This document shows positions 26,012-35,666 of a stretch of 50,577 nucleotides of DNA, one piece after another. Within the stretch, counting starts at the first letter, position 1. The number at the start of each line of letters is the position of its first letter. Location of the stretch: positions 1-50,577 of the forward strand of contig JADLBV010000056.1 in the NCBI GenBank assembly GCA_020847545.1, in the 5' to 3' direction. The notes under the pieces were generated by a model. The model worked only from the letters and a program-made list of their open reading frames with translations. It did no database searches and was not told where the DNA came from. Position numbers and translations under genes: made by a program. This stretch comes from Phycisphaerales bacterium. GTDB lineage: Bacteria > Planctomycetota > Phycisphaerae > Tepidisphaerales > Tepidisphaeraceae.

Positions 26012-27319
26012 TCAGCCCAGCGGCTCGATCTCAATCGGGCGGTTTTCCTTGATCGACCGCCAGACCGCCTCGCCCACCATCACCGCCTCCGCACCCTGCC
26101 TGGCATCCGCCAGCAGGCCCAGTTCCTTTGACTGGGGGAGGCGTTCCACAAACAGGTCATATTTCAACATCGGGTCAGCCCCACCGTGACCACCATCCAC
26201 CCGCAGCACTTCAAGAACCTGACGTTGGCCGAAGATCGGATAATAGTTGAGAGTCTCATGGTTGTCGGCAGGGAAGGGGCACCGGCTCGGCTCGGTGTAG
26301 TGCCTCGCTTCGATCCGTCCATGCGTGCCGTTGATCCCAAGGGTATACCCTTCCCAAGGGGCCGAGAAATTGGCCGAGTAGCTCAGCGATGCGCCGCCGC
26401 GATATCGCACGACCGCCGAATAAGTGTCTTCGATGTCGATCGCTTCATCAAAAATATCAAAGGGAGGATCCTGCGGGTACTGCTTTTCATAGGGAAGATT
26501 AAAGACCTTTTCATAGGCGATCAGGTGGTCATCCTTGGGTCGATCCAACCAGGGGGCCGCCCAGCGCAGCCGATAGGGCGAACGCTCGCGCACCTCGGCG
26601 GCGCTCAGCTTGCCTTGCGGCTTGTGCGGGCTGTTGGGGCCGTAATAGTTCAGCGCGCCATACGCGAATACCTGCTGCGGATGATCGTTCACCCACCAGT
26701 TGACCAGATCGAAATGGTGACAGCTCTTGGTGATCGACAACCCGCCCGACATCGCACGATCCCGATTCCACCGGTAAAAATAGCTCGATCCGTGATAGGT
26801 ATCGAGGTTCCATGTCATCTCGACATTGGTCACCCGCCCCACCCTCCCCTCCATGATCAGCCTTTTGATCATCATATGGGTCTGCGTGTAGCGATAATTG
26901 AACGTGACATACACGTGCCCCTTGCTTTGCGAGTGGGCATCCAGCACACGCCTGGCCTGCGCGGCGTCAATCACCATCGGCTTTTCGGAGATGACATCAA
27001 TGCCGTGGTTGAGACCGGCCACGATCCCGTCAACGTGCGTTCCATCCGGCCCGGCGACGATCAGCGCCTCCGGTCTGACCTGTTCAATCATGCGGCCGAG
27101 ATCAGACGTCAAAAAGCAGGGAATCGCCGTCCCCATCGCCTGATTAAACGCCTCAACCCGCGCTAAATCGATGTCGCAAATCCCAACCACTTCCCCATGT
27201 TGTGAATAGTTTCCATATTCCGGTAACTTGGGATGGCCGATCATGGGGAGCACATATTGTCCGATCGCGCGGTTGCTCAGTCCAACAACCGCATATCGAC
27301 GCCGGGTAGTTTTTGGCAT
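26012..27319 (-). CDS. Gfo/Idh/MocA oxidoreductase
   Basis: 435 residues. The N-terminal Rossmann domain begins RYAVVGLSNRAIGQ (a degenerate GxGxxG), with GICDID and the catalytic ISEKPM motif near residue 113. The C-terminal alpha/beta domain contains TKSCHHFDL and DTYSAVVRYRGGASLSYS. Members of the family oxidise or epimerise sugars and sugar alcohols with NAD(P), but some planctomycete members are exported or act without cofactor. There is no Tat or Sec signal here. It is transcribed together with the glycosidase downstream. Confidence 0.88.
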   Translation of the reverse strand: MPKTTRRRYAVVGLSNRAIGQYVLPMIGHPKLPEYGNYSQHGEVVGICDIDLARVEAFNQAMGTAIPCFLTSDLGRMIEQVRPEALIVAGPDGTHVDGIVAGLNHGIDVISEKPMVIDAAQARRVLDAHSQSKGHVYVTFNYRYTQTHMMIKRLIMEGRVGRVTNVEMTWNLDTYHGSSYFYRWNRDRAMSGGLSITKSCHHFDLVNWWVNDHPQQVFAYGALNYYGPNSPHKPQGKLSAAEVRERSPYRLRWAAPWLDRPKDDHLIAYEKVFNLPYEKQYPQDPPFDIFDEAIDIEDTYSAVVRYRGGASLSYSANFSAPWEGYTLGINGTHGRIEARHYTEPSRCPFPADNHETLNYYPIFGQRQVLEVLRVDGGHGGADPMLKYDLFVERLPQSKELGLLADARQGAEAVMVGEAVWRSIKENRPIEIEPLG

Positions 27320-27466
27320 GGTGAAAAAACAATCTGTAAAGTAAATAAGCCTTTCAAACCCAATTCCTTACCGTTTTAGTCCATCGACTCCAAAATTTCC
27401 ACAATAGCCCCCTTGAATATCCCCCTCTGCATTGAGATCGTCATCGATTGGATCAAATTATCCCCA

Positions 27467-27494
27467 TTTACTCCCAGCCCGCGCTTCCTATACT
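27467..27494 (+). promoter_or_regulatory. Possible promoter of gnd
   Basis: TTTACT at 27467-27472 and TATACT at 27489-27494 are 16 bases apart (four and five matches to the consensus hexamers). It is followed by a CGGGTC/GACCCG inverted repeat around 27507-27533, which could be an operator or simply chance. Confidence 0.35.
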
Positions 27495-27553
27495 TTCCTA
27501 ATCCCGGGTCACGATAATCGACCCGAAACTATTTCAACCGGAGCAACAAAAAA

Positions 27554-29065
27554 ATGCCGCAACAACCCACCGCTGACATCGGACTGATCGGTTTGGCCGT
27601 CATGGGGGAGAATCTGGCCCTCAACATCGCCGACCACGGCTTCAAGGTGGCCGTCTACAACCGCACCACCGAGACAATGCGGCAATTTATCGATAAAAAC
27701 CCCAACACCCCCGGCGGACTGATCGCTTGTGAAACGATCGAACAACTCGTCGCCTCCATCAAACGCCCCCGCAAATTCATCATTCTCGTCAAGGCAGGCC
27801 CGGCCGTCGATGCGGTCGTCAAACAACTGATCGACGCCGGCATCGCCACCGATGACATCGTCGTCGATTGCGGCAACAGCCTCTGGACCGACACCATCCG
27901 CCGGGAAAAGGAATACGCCGACAAGTGCAAATTCTTCGGCTCGGGCGTCTCCGGCGGCGAAGTCGGGGCGCGATTCGGCCCCTCCATGATGCCCGGCGGC
28001 GATCCGGATTCTTGGAAACACCTCAAAACCATCTGGGAGGCCGTCGCCGCCAAGGTGGATGCCAAAACCGGCACGCCCATCGAAACCGCCCAGCCCGGCA
28101 AGCCGGTCGTCGGCGGCGTCCCCTGCACCGCCTACCTCGGCCCCAACGGCGCAGGCCACTACGTCAAGATGATCCACAACGGCATCGAATACATCGACAT
28201 GCAGCTCATCTGCGAAGCCTATTTCCTCATGAAAAACCTGCTGGGCATGAAAGCCGGCGAGCTGGGCGATGTCTTTCACCAGTGGAATGAAGGAGACCTG
28301 GACTCCTACCTGATCCAGATCACCGCCGACATCCTCAAACAGCCCGACCCGCTGCACAAGGGTGAGTTTCTGGTCGATTACGTCCTCGACACCGCCGGCC
28401 AAAAAGGAACCGGCAAATGGACCTCCGTCAACGCGCTGGACATGGGCATCCCCGCCAACTCCATCGCCGAGGCCGTCTTCGCACGATGCCTCAGCGCCCT
28501 CAAGGATGAGCGCATCGAGGCCTCCAAACATCTGGTCGGCCCCAAGTCAAATTTTTCGGGCAACAAACAGGAACTGATCGCGGCCGTGCGCGATGCGTTG
28601 TACGGCTCCAAGATCTGCGCCTACGCCCAAGGCTTTCAACTGATGCGCGAGGCGCAAAAGGAATACAAGTGGAAGCTGAATTTCTCCGAAATCGCCAGCA
28701 TCTGGCGCGGCGGATGTATCATCCGCGCCCGCTTTTTACAGAAGATCACCGACGCCTACACCCGCAATCCCAACCTGGTCAACCTTCTGCTTGATCCCTA
28801 TTTCAACGAGCAGATCCAAAAGGGACAGGCCAACTGGCGAAAAATCGTCTCCCTGGCGGCCGAAAACGGCATCGCCGCACCGGCCTTCATGTCGGCACTG
28901 GCCTATTACGACGGCTATCGCGCCGCCCGGCTGCCGGCCAACCTGTTGCAGGCCCAACGCGACTACTTCGGCGCCCACACTTACGAGCGCACCGATACAC
29001 CACGCGGCAAATTCTTCCATCTGGATTGGCCGGAACCGACCCGTCCCCAACTCAACATCGGATAA
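27554..29065 (+). CDS. gnd: 6-phosphogluconate dehydrogenase, decarboxylating
   Basis: 503 residues, a typical length for the long form. The NADP-binding motif [20 protein letters not shown] stands at the N-terminus. Substrate and catalytic motifs are intact: [20 protein letters not shown] near residue 135, the catalytic lysine region [11 protein letters not shown] near residue 206, and KGTGKWT near residue 277. The C-terminal tail with [16 protein letters not shown] is usual. The enzyme converts 6-phosphogluconate to ribulose-5-phosphate in the oxidative pentose phosphate pathway. It stands alone, flanked by oppositely oriented sugar oxidoreductases. Confidence 0.97.
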   Translation: MPQQPTADIGLIGLAVMGENLALNIADHGFKVAVYNRTTETMRQFIDKNPNTPGGLIACETIEQLVASIKRPRKFIILVKAGPAVDAVVKQLIDAGIATDDIVVDCGNSLWTDTIRREKEYADKCKFFGSGVSGGEVGARFGPSMMPGGDPDSWKHLKTIWEAVAAKVDAKTGTPIETAQPGKPVVGGVPCTAYLGPNGAGHYVKMIHNGIEYIDMQLICEAYFLMKNLLGMKAGELGDVFHQWNEGDLDSYLIQITADILKQPDPLHKGEFLVDYVLDTAGQKGTGKWTSVNALDMGIPANSIAEAVFARCLSALKDERIEASKHLVGPKSNFSGNKQELIAAVRDALYGSKICAYAQGFQLMREAQKEYKWKLNFSEIASIWRGGCIIRARFLQKITDAYTRNPNLVNLLLDPYFNEQIQKGQANWRKIVSLAAENGIAAPAFMSALAYYDGYRAARLPANLLQAQRDYFGAHTYERTDTPRGKFFHLDWPEPTRPQLNIG

Positions 29066-29097
29066 TCGAAAATCCCCGGCGATGATCCCCTCCTCCG

Positions 29098-29155
29098 GAC
29101 TTCGGCGAGCTCAGTCGAGCCGTACTCCGGGGGAGGGCAGGGTGGGGGTTTTATT
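29098..29155. repeat. Dispersed composite repeat behind gnd
   Basis: 29098-29123 is the reverse complement of 12656-12681 with two mismatches, and 29131-29152 repeats the GGGGGAGGG...AGGGTGGGGGTTTTAT sequence of 21526-21551. Together with CTCCGG/CCGGGG pairing it can form an imperfect hairpin that may also end transcription from gnd and the convergent gene. Confidence 0.6.
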
Positions 29156-29172
29156 TCTCGACGAAAACAGGC

Positions 29173-30471
29173 CTAATTCTCAATTTCCACCGTCTGTCTG
29201 CCCAACATCGCCCGATCGGCCGCAAAGGCGATCAGATGTCCGGTCAGCGAATCCTCGATGCGCGTAAGTCCGCCGGTTGATTTATCAATGATGGTGGAGA
29301 CAAAATCCGCGATCAGCCGACTGTCACCACCGCCGTGGCCATCGGTTTCAACCTCGCCCCCATGGTTGTTCACGTCGATGACTTCGTCGCTGAATGCCGG
29401 TTCCGGTGTCGGGCGGGGATGGCGGACATGAATGATCCCATCCTCCAAATCCCCTTCGATTTCGCCCAATGTTCCGACAATGTACATCTTTCGGCACGGT
29501 CGGCTGGTGGCGCACAGCAGGTCGTGGCTGGCCGTCACACCATTGGCGAACTGCACGATGACCGATTGATGATCGACCACGTTGTTGTCGCAATGCCAGA
29601 CGCATCGCCCGTAGGGGTTGTCGGTCTGGAGCGATTCGATTTTCTGCGCCTCAGTGTGATCACCCAGATGTTCGATGGTTTCCCACGCATAAGGCGCCCA
29701 CAACCCCTGTTTGATGTACATCGTTTTGGCCGAATAAGGGCAGGTGGATTCGATCTTGCACCCATTGAGACAGCGCAACGCCGAACCGGCCGGCGCGTTC
29801 TCCGGCTTGAACTGCGTCAACTCGCCAAAACTCGCCACCCGCGCGGCCGGCACTCCGCTGTTCATCCACGCCAGCAAATCCAGATCATGACAACACTTGG
29901 CCAGCATCATCGGCACCGAGGTGTTGCGGTTGTTCCATCGGCCGCGAATAAAGGCCGTCGCCATGTGGTGATAACTGACATTTTCCGTTGAGTGCAGCGC
30001 GACGATCTTTCCGATTCGACCATCGGTCAACAGCTTTTTGATCGTTGAATAAAACGGCGCATACCGCAACACATGGCAGATCATGACCACGCGGTTGTGT
30101 TTTTTGGCCGCCCCGATCAGTTCCCGCACCTCCCACTCAGTCGGCGCGATCGGCTTTTCCAGCAGCACATCATACCCCGCCTCCAGAAAGGGCATGGTGG
30201 AACGATGATGAAGTTGATCCATCGTGCCATTGATGATCGCATCGGCAATTTTCGGCCCACCGACTATCTCCTCATACGACCTGAATTGCCCCTCCCTGGG
30301 AATGTTGTGTTCCCTGGCGACCATCTCCCGCCGGGTGTCATTCGGATCGGCGACCGCGACCACCTTCATCCTCTTGGGATGTTTCAAGGCATATTTTGCA
30401 TATTCGACCGCACGATGCCCCGCCCCGATCACGACAACCGTCACTGGCTTTTGTGGATTAGTATCTGTCAT
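29173..30471 (-). CDS. Gfo/Idh/MocA oxidoreductase
   Basis: About 432 residues from ATG 30471 (the frame is open to 30522). Rossmann motif VVVIGAGHRAVEYAKYAL near residue 10, the EKP motif LLEKPIAP near residue 105 and the C-terminal histidine segment AKCCHDLDLLAW near residue 195 identify the family. A four-cysteine stretch, SALRCLNGCKIESTCPYSAK, around residue 235 is not part of the classical fold and may bind a metal or cluster. No signal peptide. Sugar substrate unknown; it is a different subfamily from the other oxidoreductase in this window. Confidence 0.88.
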   Translation of the reverse strand: MTDTNPQKPVTVVVIGAGHRAVEYAKYALKHPKRMKVVAVADPNDTRREMVAREHNIPREGQFRSYEEIVGGPKIADAIINGTMDQLHHRSTMPFLEAGYDVLLEKPIAPTEWEVRELIGAAKKHNRVVMICHVLRYAPFYSTIKKLLTDGRIGKIVALHSTENVSYHHMATAFIRGRWNNRNTSVPMMLAKCCHDLDLLAWMNSGVPAARVASFGELTQFKPENAPAGSALRCLNGCKIESTCPYSAKTMYIKQGLWAPYAWETIEHLGDHTEAQKIESLQTDNPYGRCVWHCDNNVVDHQSVIVQFANGVTASHDLLCATSRPCRKMYIVGTLGEIEGDLEDGIIHVRHPRPTPEPAFSDEVIDVNNHGGEVETDGHGGGDSRLIADFVSTIIDKSTGGLTRIEDSLTGHLIAFAADRAMLGRQTVEIEN

Positions 30472-30587
30472 GTTGGCAATTTCCAAAGTGACGCAGTTTA
30501 AGTCCGAATCAAGATGAGTCAATTTAGCCGATTCCCAAACTTGACACCAATCGGATAATTTGATCCAATACCTCCGTTCGATAGGTT

Positions 30588-30617
30588 CCCCATCGGTTGC
30601 TGTTTGGGCCGATGGGG
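30588..30617. terminator. CCCCATCGG/CCGATGGGG hairpin
   Basis: A perfect nine-base stem with a twelve-base loop, just downstream of the small leftward gene at 30643-30807. No T run follows on either strand, so it is only a possible terminator. Confidence 0.35.
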
Positions 30618-30642
30618 CGAATAGGGAAGTGTGGTGCCCCGG

Positions 30643-30807
30643 CTAATCAACCGGGAATTCCACCGCGGACGCGCCGCCGTAACGGATGGTGAGCCACAGC
30701 TCGCCGGCGTCCCGTTCAACATGCCACTGTCGATCCCGCAACGGGAACGATGGGAAGGCGAACGGGAAGCAAATCCCAAGCCGGAAGACCTGCCTGTCGA
30801 GTTTCAT
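30643..30807 (-). CDS. Small hypothetical protein (54 residues)
   Basis: ATG at 30807 with GAGGA five bases upstream, which is a better site than most in this window. The 54 residues (MKLDRQVFRLGICFPF... to GELWLTIRYGGASAVEFPVD) have an aromatic, proline-rich first half and a beta-like second half. I do not recognise it. It lies alone between a leftward oxidoreductase and a rightward PEP-CTERM gene. A longer frame to 30888 exists but lacks a ribosome binding site. Confidence 0.45.
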   Translation of the reverse strand: MKLDRQVFRLGICFPFAFPSFPLRDRQWHVERDAGELWLTIRYGGASAVEFPVD

Positions 30808-30955
30808 GTGTGTCCTCGCGATATGGGACGCCGTGGGCTTGGCTTGTTTCCCTCCTGGACAGCTTCCGCCCCGGTCCATTAATCCCAACGCGAAGACTGA
30901 TTTTTTTATGGTTCAGGAGGATCGCTCCACGCGAACTGGAGCAGGGAGTTTTTTC

Positions 30956-31783
30956 ATGTTGGGTCGAAGTGTTCTTGTCTGGGCAACCGCCCTGTCGGCC
31001 GCCCCACTCTGGGCCGCCACCGCGCAATCGGTCGTCGATTATGATTTCGGCGTCGATTCCAATGCCGGCTATCACGATCTCTCCACACCCTTGGGTGAAA
31101 CCAGCCGAATCACCGGCGCATGGGGAGATACCACGTCTCTTTCAACCCCCTACGGCAACCCCTGGAGCAGCGCCGATTGGGTCTCCATCGGCAAAGGGGG
31201 CCACCTCACGCTGCAACTGCAAAATTACGCCCTCCCGCAGGCCGCAGCGCCGGAACTGAACGTGCTGGTCTTCCAGCAACTCAACACGGATGGCTCCTTT
31301 ACTTCATTTTATGATCGACAAGCCCGCGTTTCCGTCAGCGAAGACGGCACGAATTGGGTCAACCTCAATAACAACAACATCATCTCGTTTGATGTCCCCG
31401 CAACCGGATACATCTTCAACGAAACCACCCCGATCCCATACAACGTGGATTGGGGCTCCTATGGCGACATCAACACCGCCGATCTGGGCAACTACACCCC
31501 CTCCGACTATGGCCTGCCGATGCCCGGAACCATTGGTGTCGACTCGCTCACCGACGCCTACGGCAATTCCGGCGGCGGCAACTGGCTGGACATCTCATCC
31601 ACCGGCCTGTCCAAGGTCGGATTCATCCGTTTCGACGTGGATGCCAATGCCCCGGCCTATTTCGCGCTTGACGCGGTCTATCTGAACAACAACGCCATCG
31701 GCGCGCCCGTCCCCGAACCGGCCATTTCGCTGGTATTGGGTGCTTTCGGCCTGCCGATGCTGCTGCGTCGGCATCGTCGCTGA
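30956..31783 (+). CDS. PEP-CTERM sorting domain protein
   Basis: 275 residues from ATG 30956, seven bases after AGGGAG. A signal peptide (MLGRSVLVWATALSAAPLWAA) precedes a beta-rich extracellular domain with YDFGVDSNAGYHD and DRQARVSVSEDGTNWVNL, similar to F5/8-type or concanavalin-like surface domains. The C-terminus PVPEPAISLVLGAFGLPMLLRRHRR is a full PEP-CTERM signal: VPEP motif, membrane helix and basic cluster. The protein is expected to be processed and anchored or released by an exosortase encoded elsewhere. It is followed by a pseudopilin gene in the same direction. Confidence 0.85.
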   Translation: MLGRSVLVWATALSAAPLWAATAQSVVDYDFGVDSNAGYHDLSTPLGETSRITGAWGDTTSLSTPYGNPWSSADWVSIGKGGHLTLQLQNYALPQAAAPELNVLVFQQLNTDGSFTSFYDRQARVSVSEDGTNWVNLNNNNIISFDVPATGYIFNETTPIPYNVDWGSYGDINTADLGNYTPSDYGLPMPGTIGVDSLTDAYGNSGGGNWLDISSTGLSKVGFIRFDVDANAPAYFALDAVYLNNNAIGAPVPEPAISLVLGAFGLPMLLRRHRR

Positions 31784-31846
31784 TCGTCCACCATCCCGCC
31801 CGGCGCGGGGGAAACTTCGCGCCGGGCGTTTAACGGGAATCGCGCC

Positions 31847-32623
31847 ATGCACTGTTCATCACACAGTCGGTTGCATAATTCCATTCGCCATGGATTTACC
31901 CTGGTCGAACTGCTGGTCGTCATCAGTGTGATCGCGCTGTTGATCGCCCTGTTGCTGCCGTCGTTGAGCCGTTCCCGTCAGGCCGCACTGCGGGTGACGT
32001 GCCTGAGCAACCTTCGACAAATGGCCATCGCCGCACAGGCTTACGTCAACGAAAACAAGGGTTTATACCCCATCGCGTATTACACAACGATTGAAGGAGG
32101 CACCCGGTACGCCTACGCGTGGGATCTGACCACCATCACCCATCCGGATATGACAAGAGAAGTGATCCCCGGCCTGCTATGGGGACGCGGCGGAACGATG
32201 CAGATTCAGCAATGCCCCTCATACGAAGGCAAGGCCAACTGGATGGCAGACCCATTCACCGGCTACAACTACAACACCAGCTACATCGGCCATGGCCAAC
32301 TGGAATCCATCGTCGCTCCCGCCAGGGCCGTTCAAATTAAGTCCCCAGCCCAAACCGCCCTCTTCGGCGATGGCCAGTATTCCGCCGGCGCCAACAAATT
32401 CATGCGCGCCCCATGGCCCAACCCCGGCGATCAATCCTATTACGGGCGCTGGGGCGGAACCCAGGGCTTCCGTCACCTGAACATGACCAACGTCGCCTTC
32501 TGTGACGGCCACGCCGAATCACTCAAAGAACGATTCACCGACAACAAGGATGGCGCATCCCGCATCGCCCCCGGCACCGGGTTTCTGTCGCCGGACAATC
32601 GGATGTATGGTGGAATTCCCTGA
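31847..32623 (+). CDS. Type II secretion-like pseudopilin (H-X9-DG type)
   Basis: 258 residues. A short basic leader ends before the prepilin cleavage motif [25 protein letters not shown], with the cleavage site after G and the conserved glutamate at position +5. The body has the planctomycete-type segment [26 protein letters not shown] and a terminal [12 protein letters not shown] (H-X9-DG group). Such proteins are major exported filaments or secretion pseudopilins in planctomycetes. It starts 63 bases after the PEP-CTERM gene. Confidence 0.88.
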   Translation: MHCSSHSRLHNSIRHGFTLVELLVVISVIALLIALLLPSLSRSRQAALRVTCLSNLRQMAIAAQAYVNENKGLYPIAYYTTIEGGTRYAYAWDLTTITHPDMTREVIPGLLWGRGGTMQIQQCPSYEGKANWMADPFTGYNYNTSYIGHGQLESIVAPARAVQIKSPAQTALFGDGQYSAGANKFMRAPWPNPGDQSYYGRWGGTQGFRHLNMTNVAFCDGHAESLKERFTDNKDGASRIAPGTGFLSPDNRMYGGIP

Positions 32624-34279
32624 TCAGTTTTCAGAATCAACCGCCGCCTCGCGCAGCTTGGCCAGCGCCGATTGTTCGATCTGCCGAACCCGCTGACTCG
32701 TCAGACCCATCCGCCGGCTCATCTGCTCATAAGTGGCGGGCGATTCCTCTTCCCCCACGCCAAAATGGCTCGATAAAATGTTCCGCTCCCGCTCATTGAG
32801 CACCTTCATCAACTGATGCACCTGCTCGCGCAGCTGCATCCGATGACCCACCCCTTGCGCGCGACCATCCACTACCTCCGCCATTGATGGCGAATCCATC
32901 CGGCCACCCAGCCGGCTCGTTCGCATCAATGACGCACTGCGCGCAAAACCCTTCATCAACGCCAACGTCGCATAGGTGCTGAATCGTGTCCCGCGATGCA
33001 CATCAAACGACTCAACCGCCCTCATCAGCGTCAAATTGCCATCGCTGACCAGCTCCATCAGATTCAAGCCCGGCCGCAGATGCTTGCGCGTCACGCTGAC
33101 CACCAGACGCAGATTCGCCCTCACGATGGCGTTGCGGGTGTCGTAGGCCAACTTCCATTGCCTCTCCATCCGCTGCAAATCACGACCTCGCACAAATTGC
33201 GGGTCGGTTCGACGTCGGAATTGCACAAACTGGAACTTGTGAAAATTGAATTTCAGGAACAACCCGCGTTCCCGCGACGCCGTCAACAGCGGCACGCGGT
33301 ACAACTCCTGCATGTAGGCCGGCAAATCCTTCGGCACACGCAGCGCCTCACCCTTTTGCGGATCGGCCAGGCTCTCCTGACGAACAATCGCCTCCACCGC
33401 GCCGGCCGCATCATCCTGATGATATAACTGATCATCGATAAACTTCACCTTGCGACGATTGAGCCGCTCCAGCCGCTGCTCAACCACAATCCGATACATC
33501 GCGGCCTTGGTCCGCCCATACCGCCCGGCCAGTTCCGCCAGCGTCGCCCCGCGGCGATAGGTCCGCGCGATCGCCACCCGATCCGCGTCACTCAACGCCG
33601 CCGGCGCGGATGGAAAAACCGCCCTATCCGGATGCAACTGATCGTGCTTGCGAATGGTGTGCAAAATCGTAATCGGCGAACGGTTGAGCTTTCGTCCGAT
33701 CCGCCGGGCAATCTCATTGGTGCAGCAATGGCACTGTGTCGCCAGCCGACGTGCCCGCCGTAAAATCAATTCATTTTCTTCCGCGTCCACCTGCGAAAAA
33801 TTGGCGCTTCGCGTCATCTGGTCCTGATGCGAGGCGAAAAACCGCTCAACGCTGCTGACCAGAAACCCCACCCGTCGCTTGCCATCGGCAAAGATAAACC
33901 GACGGCTCGGCAACCCGCGCCGACGCCACCGCTGAATCGTCTTGCTGGTGACGTTGAATCGCTCGCTGACCTGCTCGATGGTCAAGACCGGCTCCACGGC
34001 CGAGCCTGCCGGTACATCCAGCGTGTCGCTCAACTGCTCAATCAAAACCCCAAGGTCATGTTGCAACGCAAGACCCGTCAACAGGTCCGCCGTCACCTCC
34101 TCCTTGGGGTGATATCCGGTAATGCGATAAACGACAAAACTGTAAGGGTAAGCCTTGGCGGGATCGATGTCGTGCAACAGTTCTTCCGCCGCCGACACCT
34201 GGGCGGTACGACGCGGCACCGGAGCGAACTCCAGTTGCCGGGCCAAAGCCGCCAAACTGTCAAGGCGATACTTCGACAT
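32624..34279 (-). CDS. Sigma-70 family factor with helix-turn-helix N-terminal extension
   Basis: About 551 residues from ATG 34279 (the frame is open to 34330). The last ~270 residues contain sigma regions 2 to 4: ANLRLVVSVTRKHLRPGLNLMELVSDGNLTLMRAVESFD (region 2), STYATLALMKGFARS, and a final helix-turn-helix TYEQMSRRMGLTSQRVRQIEQSALAKLR (region 4.2). Residues ~100-190 look like a MerR/excisionase-type helix-turn-helix (TIEQVSERFNVTSKTIQRWRRRGLPSRRF). A middle part has another HTH-like stretch (TLAELAGRYGRTKAAMYRIV). This long architecture recurs in planctomycetes. It ends at the stop of the convergent pseudopilin. Confidence 0.88.
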   Translation of the reverse strand: MSKYRLDSLAALARQLEFAPVPRRTAQVSAAEELLHDIDPAKAYPYSFVVYRITGYHPKEEVTADLLTGLALQHDLGVLIEQLSDTLDVPAGSAVEPVLTIEQVSERFNVTSKTIQRWRRRGLPSRRFIFADGKRRVGFLVSSVERFFASHQDQMTRSANFSQVDAEENELILRRARRLATQCHCCTNEIARRIGRKLNRSPITILHTIRKHDQLHPDRAVFPSAPAALSDADRVAIARTYRRGATLAELAGRYGRTKAAMYRIVVEQRLERLNRRKVKFIDDQLYHQDDAAGAVEAIVRQESLADPQKGEALRVPKDLPAYMQELYRVPLLTASRERGLFLKFNFHKFQFVQFRRRTDPQFVRGRDLQRMERQWKLAYDTRNAIVRANLRLVVSVTRKHLRPGLNLMELVSDGNLTLMRAVESFDVHRGTRFSTYATLALMKGFARSASLMRTSRLGGRMDSPSMAEVVDGRAQGVGHRMQLREQVHQLMKVLNERERNILSSHFGVGEEESPATYEQMSRRMGLTSQRVRQIEQSALAKLREAAVDSEN

Positions 34280-34392
34280 ACACCTTATTATCACCCCACA
34301 AAGCCCGCCGGTCAACTGTAAAATGACCAATTCATGGATCAGGTTGTTGATCGTTAATGGTTTATCGAAAAAGACTTACATCAATCCTAAAT

Positions 34393-35301
34393 TTATCCCG
34401 CCCGACGCACGGTTTTGAATACCGTAATCTCCGGCCGACACCAATCCAGCACCCGCTGGCCATACGACAAACCCCGATTGACGTACAAGTCACGTCCCTC
34501 AACCCGGTAATGTCCATGGGTGTAATGCCGATACTTGTGCGGATAAAACCGCTGACCAAACCGGCTGGTCGCCACCTGCCGCCCGTGCGTATGCCCGCTG
34601 AGCATCCATTGCCACGGATATCCAAGCAATTCCCTGACATTCACCGGATTGTGGTTCAAACAAATAATCGGCAAATTCGGATCCACTTCGGCAAACGCCT
34701 CATCCGGGTCGATATGTCCCGACCATTCATCATCCAACCCCACCAGCGCCAGCGGCTGGCTCGCCCCCTCAACCCAGATCATCTGTGACTCATTGCGCAA
34801 CACGATCAACCCGCGATTCCGCAAACATTTTTCCAGATAATCCCCCCGTCGACGACCCTCCAGCGAACCGTTTCGCCCGTAAATGCTGTAGTCGTGATTC
34901 CCCAGCGTGCAGATCACCCCGCGCGGGGCCTTCAAGTGTGACAAAATGGTCGCAATCCGATGGGCATATCGATACCCGCCGGTGATCAGGTCCCCCGTGA
35001 CGACGATCAGGTCGGGTGTCAGTTCATTCACCCAATGAACGTATTGCATCAGATATCGCTGCCACACCATCGGGCTGTAATGCAAATCTGAGATCTGAAC
35101 AATCTTCAACCCCTCCAGCGCCGGGTCCAGATTCACCAATGGCATCGGCCGACGCTGAATCTCCACCCAGCGCCGGTTCATCGGCAACGCATGAACACCC
35201 GTCAACCCGACGCGCGACATGGTGGTCCAGATCGCCTTGCGCCAACGGTGCTGTCGGCGCCATTCCGGTTCGTTCAGATAATTGACGATTCCTTCCACCA
35301 T
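34393..35301 (-). CDS. Calcineurin-like metallophosphoesterase
   Basis: 302 residues with all five metallophosphoesterase motifs: ISDLHY near residue 73, VVTGDLITGG near residue 101, LGNHDYS near residue 132, the histidine in ICLNHNP near residue 200 and SGHTHGRQ near residue 222. The protein binds two metal ions and cleaves phosphate esters. Sequence and length resemble the YkuE/YaeI group linked to lipid or UDP-sugar hydrolysis, but no membrane segment is visible. It is the gene after the TPR protein in the leftward run. Confidence 0.85.
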   Translation of the reverse strand: MVEGIVNYLNEPEWRRQHRWRKAIWTTMSRVGLTGVHALPMNRRWVEIQRRPMPLVNLDPALEGLKIVQISDLHYSPMVWQRYLMQYVHWVNELTPDLIVVTGDLITGGYRYAHRIATILSHLKAPRGVICTLGNHDYSIYGRNGSLEGRRRGDYLEKCLRNRGLIVLRNESQMIWVEGASQPLALVGLDDEWSGHIDPDEAFAEVDPNLPIICLNHNPVNVRELLGYPWQWMLSGHTHGRQVATSRFGQRFYPHKYRHYTHGHYRVEGRDLYVNRGLSYGQRVLDWCRPEITVFKTVRRAG

Positions 35302-35331
35302 TGTTCAAACACATCCAAGGCAATAATCAGA

Positions 35332-35646
35332 CTATTCCAACATCGACAAAGCCCCCTGCAATTCCTGTTGGGCATGGGCATCACCCTTTCGGCCGGCCGC
35401 GTCGATGCCCAGTTGATACGCCTTGCGGGCGTCCTCTGGTTCGCCGAGATTTTCAAAAATCTGCCCCCGCTGAAAATAGGCGTAACAATAGAGCGGATCC
35501 ACTTCGATCACCTGTTGAAGATAATCCAGCGCCGTTTGCGACTGTCCCTTCTTCTTGAATTCCATCGCCAATCCGTACAGCAAAAAAGCGTCCTTGGGCG
35601 ATTTGAGTAGCATGGCCTGCAACTGATGGAGTCGATCTTCATTCAT
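35332..35646 (-). CDS. Small TPR protein
   Basis: 104 residues making two to three tetratricopeptide repeats (PKDAFLLYGLAMEFKKKGQSQTALDYLQQVIEVDPLYCYAYFQRGQIFENLGEPEDARKAYQLG). No signal peptide. It probably serves as a protein-protein interaction module; the partner cannot be read. It lies 20 bases behind modB in the same direction. Confidence 0.8.
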   Translation of the reverse strand: MNEDRLHQLQAMLLKSPKDAFLLYGLAMEFKKKGQSQTALDYLQQVIEVDPLYCYAYFQRGQIFENLGEPEDARKAYQLGIDAAGRKGDAHAQQELQGALSMLE

Positions 35647-35666
35647 GGTGACAAATTTTAGGCGTC

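Noticed and set aside
27509-28531. A 340-residue leftward open frame antisense to gnd
   Set aside because: gnd is unambiguous and conserved over its whole length.
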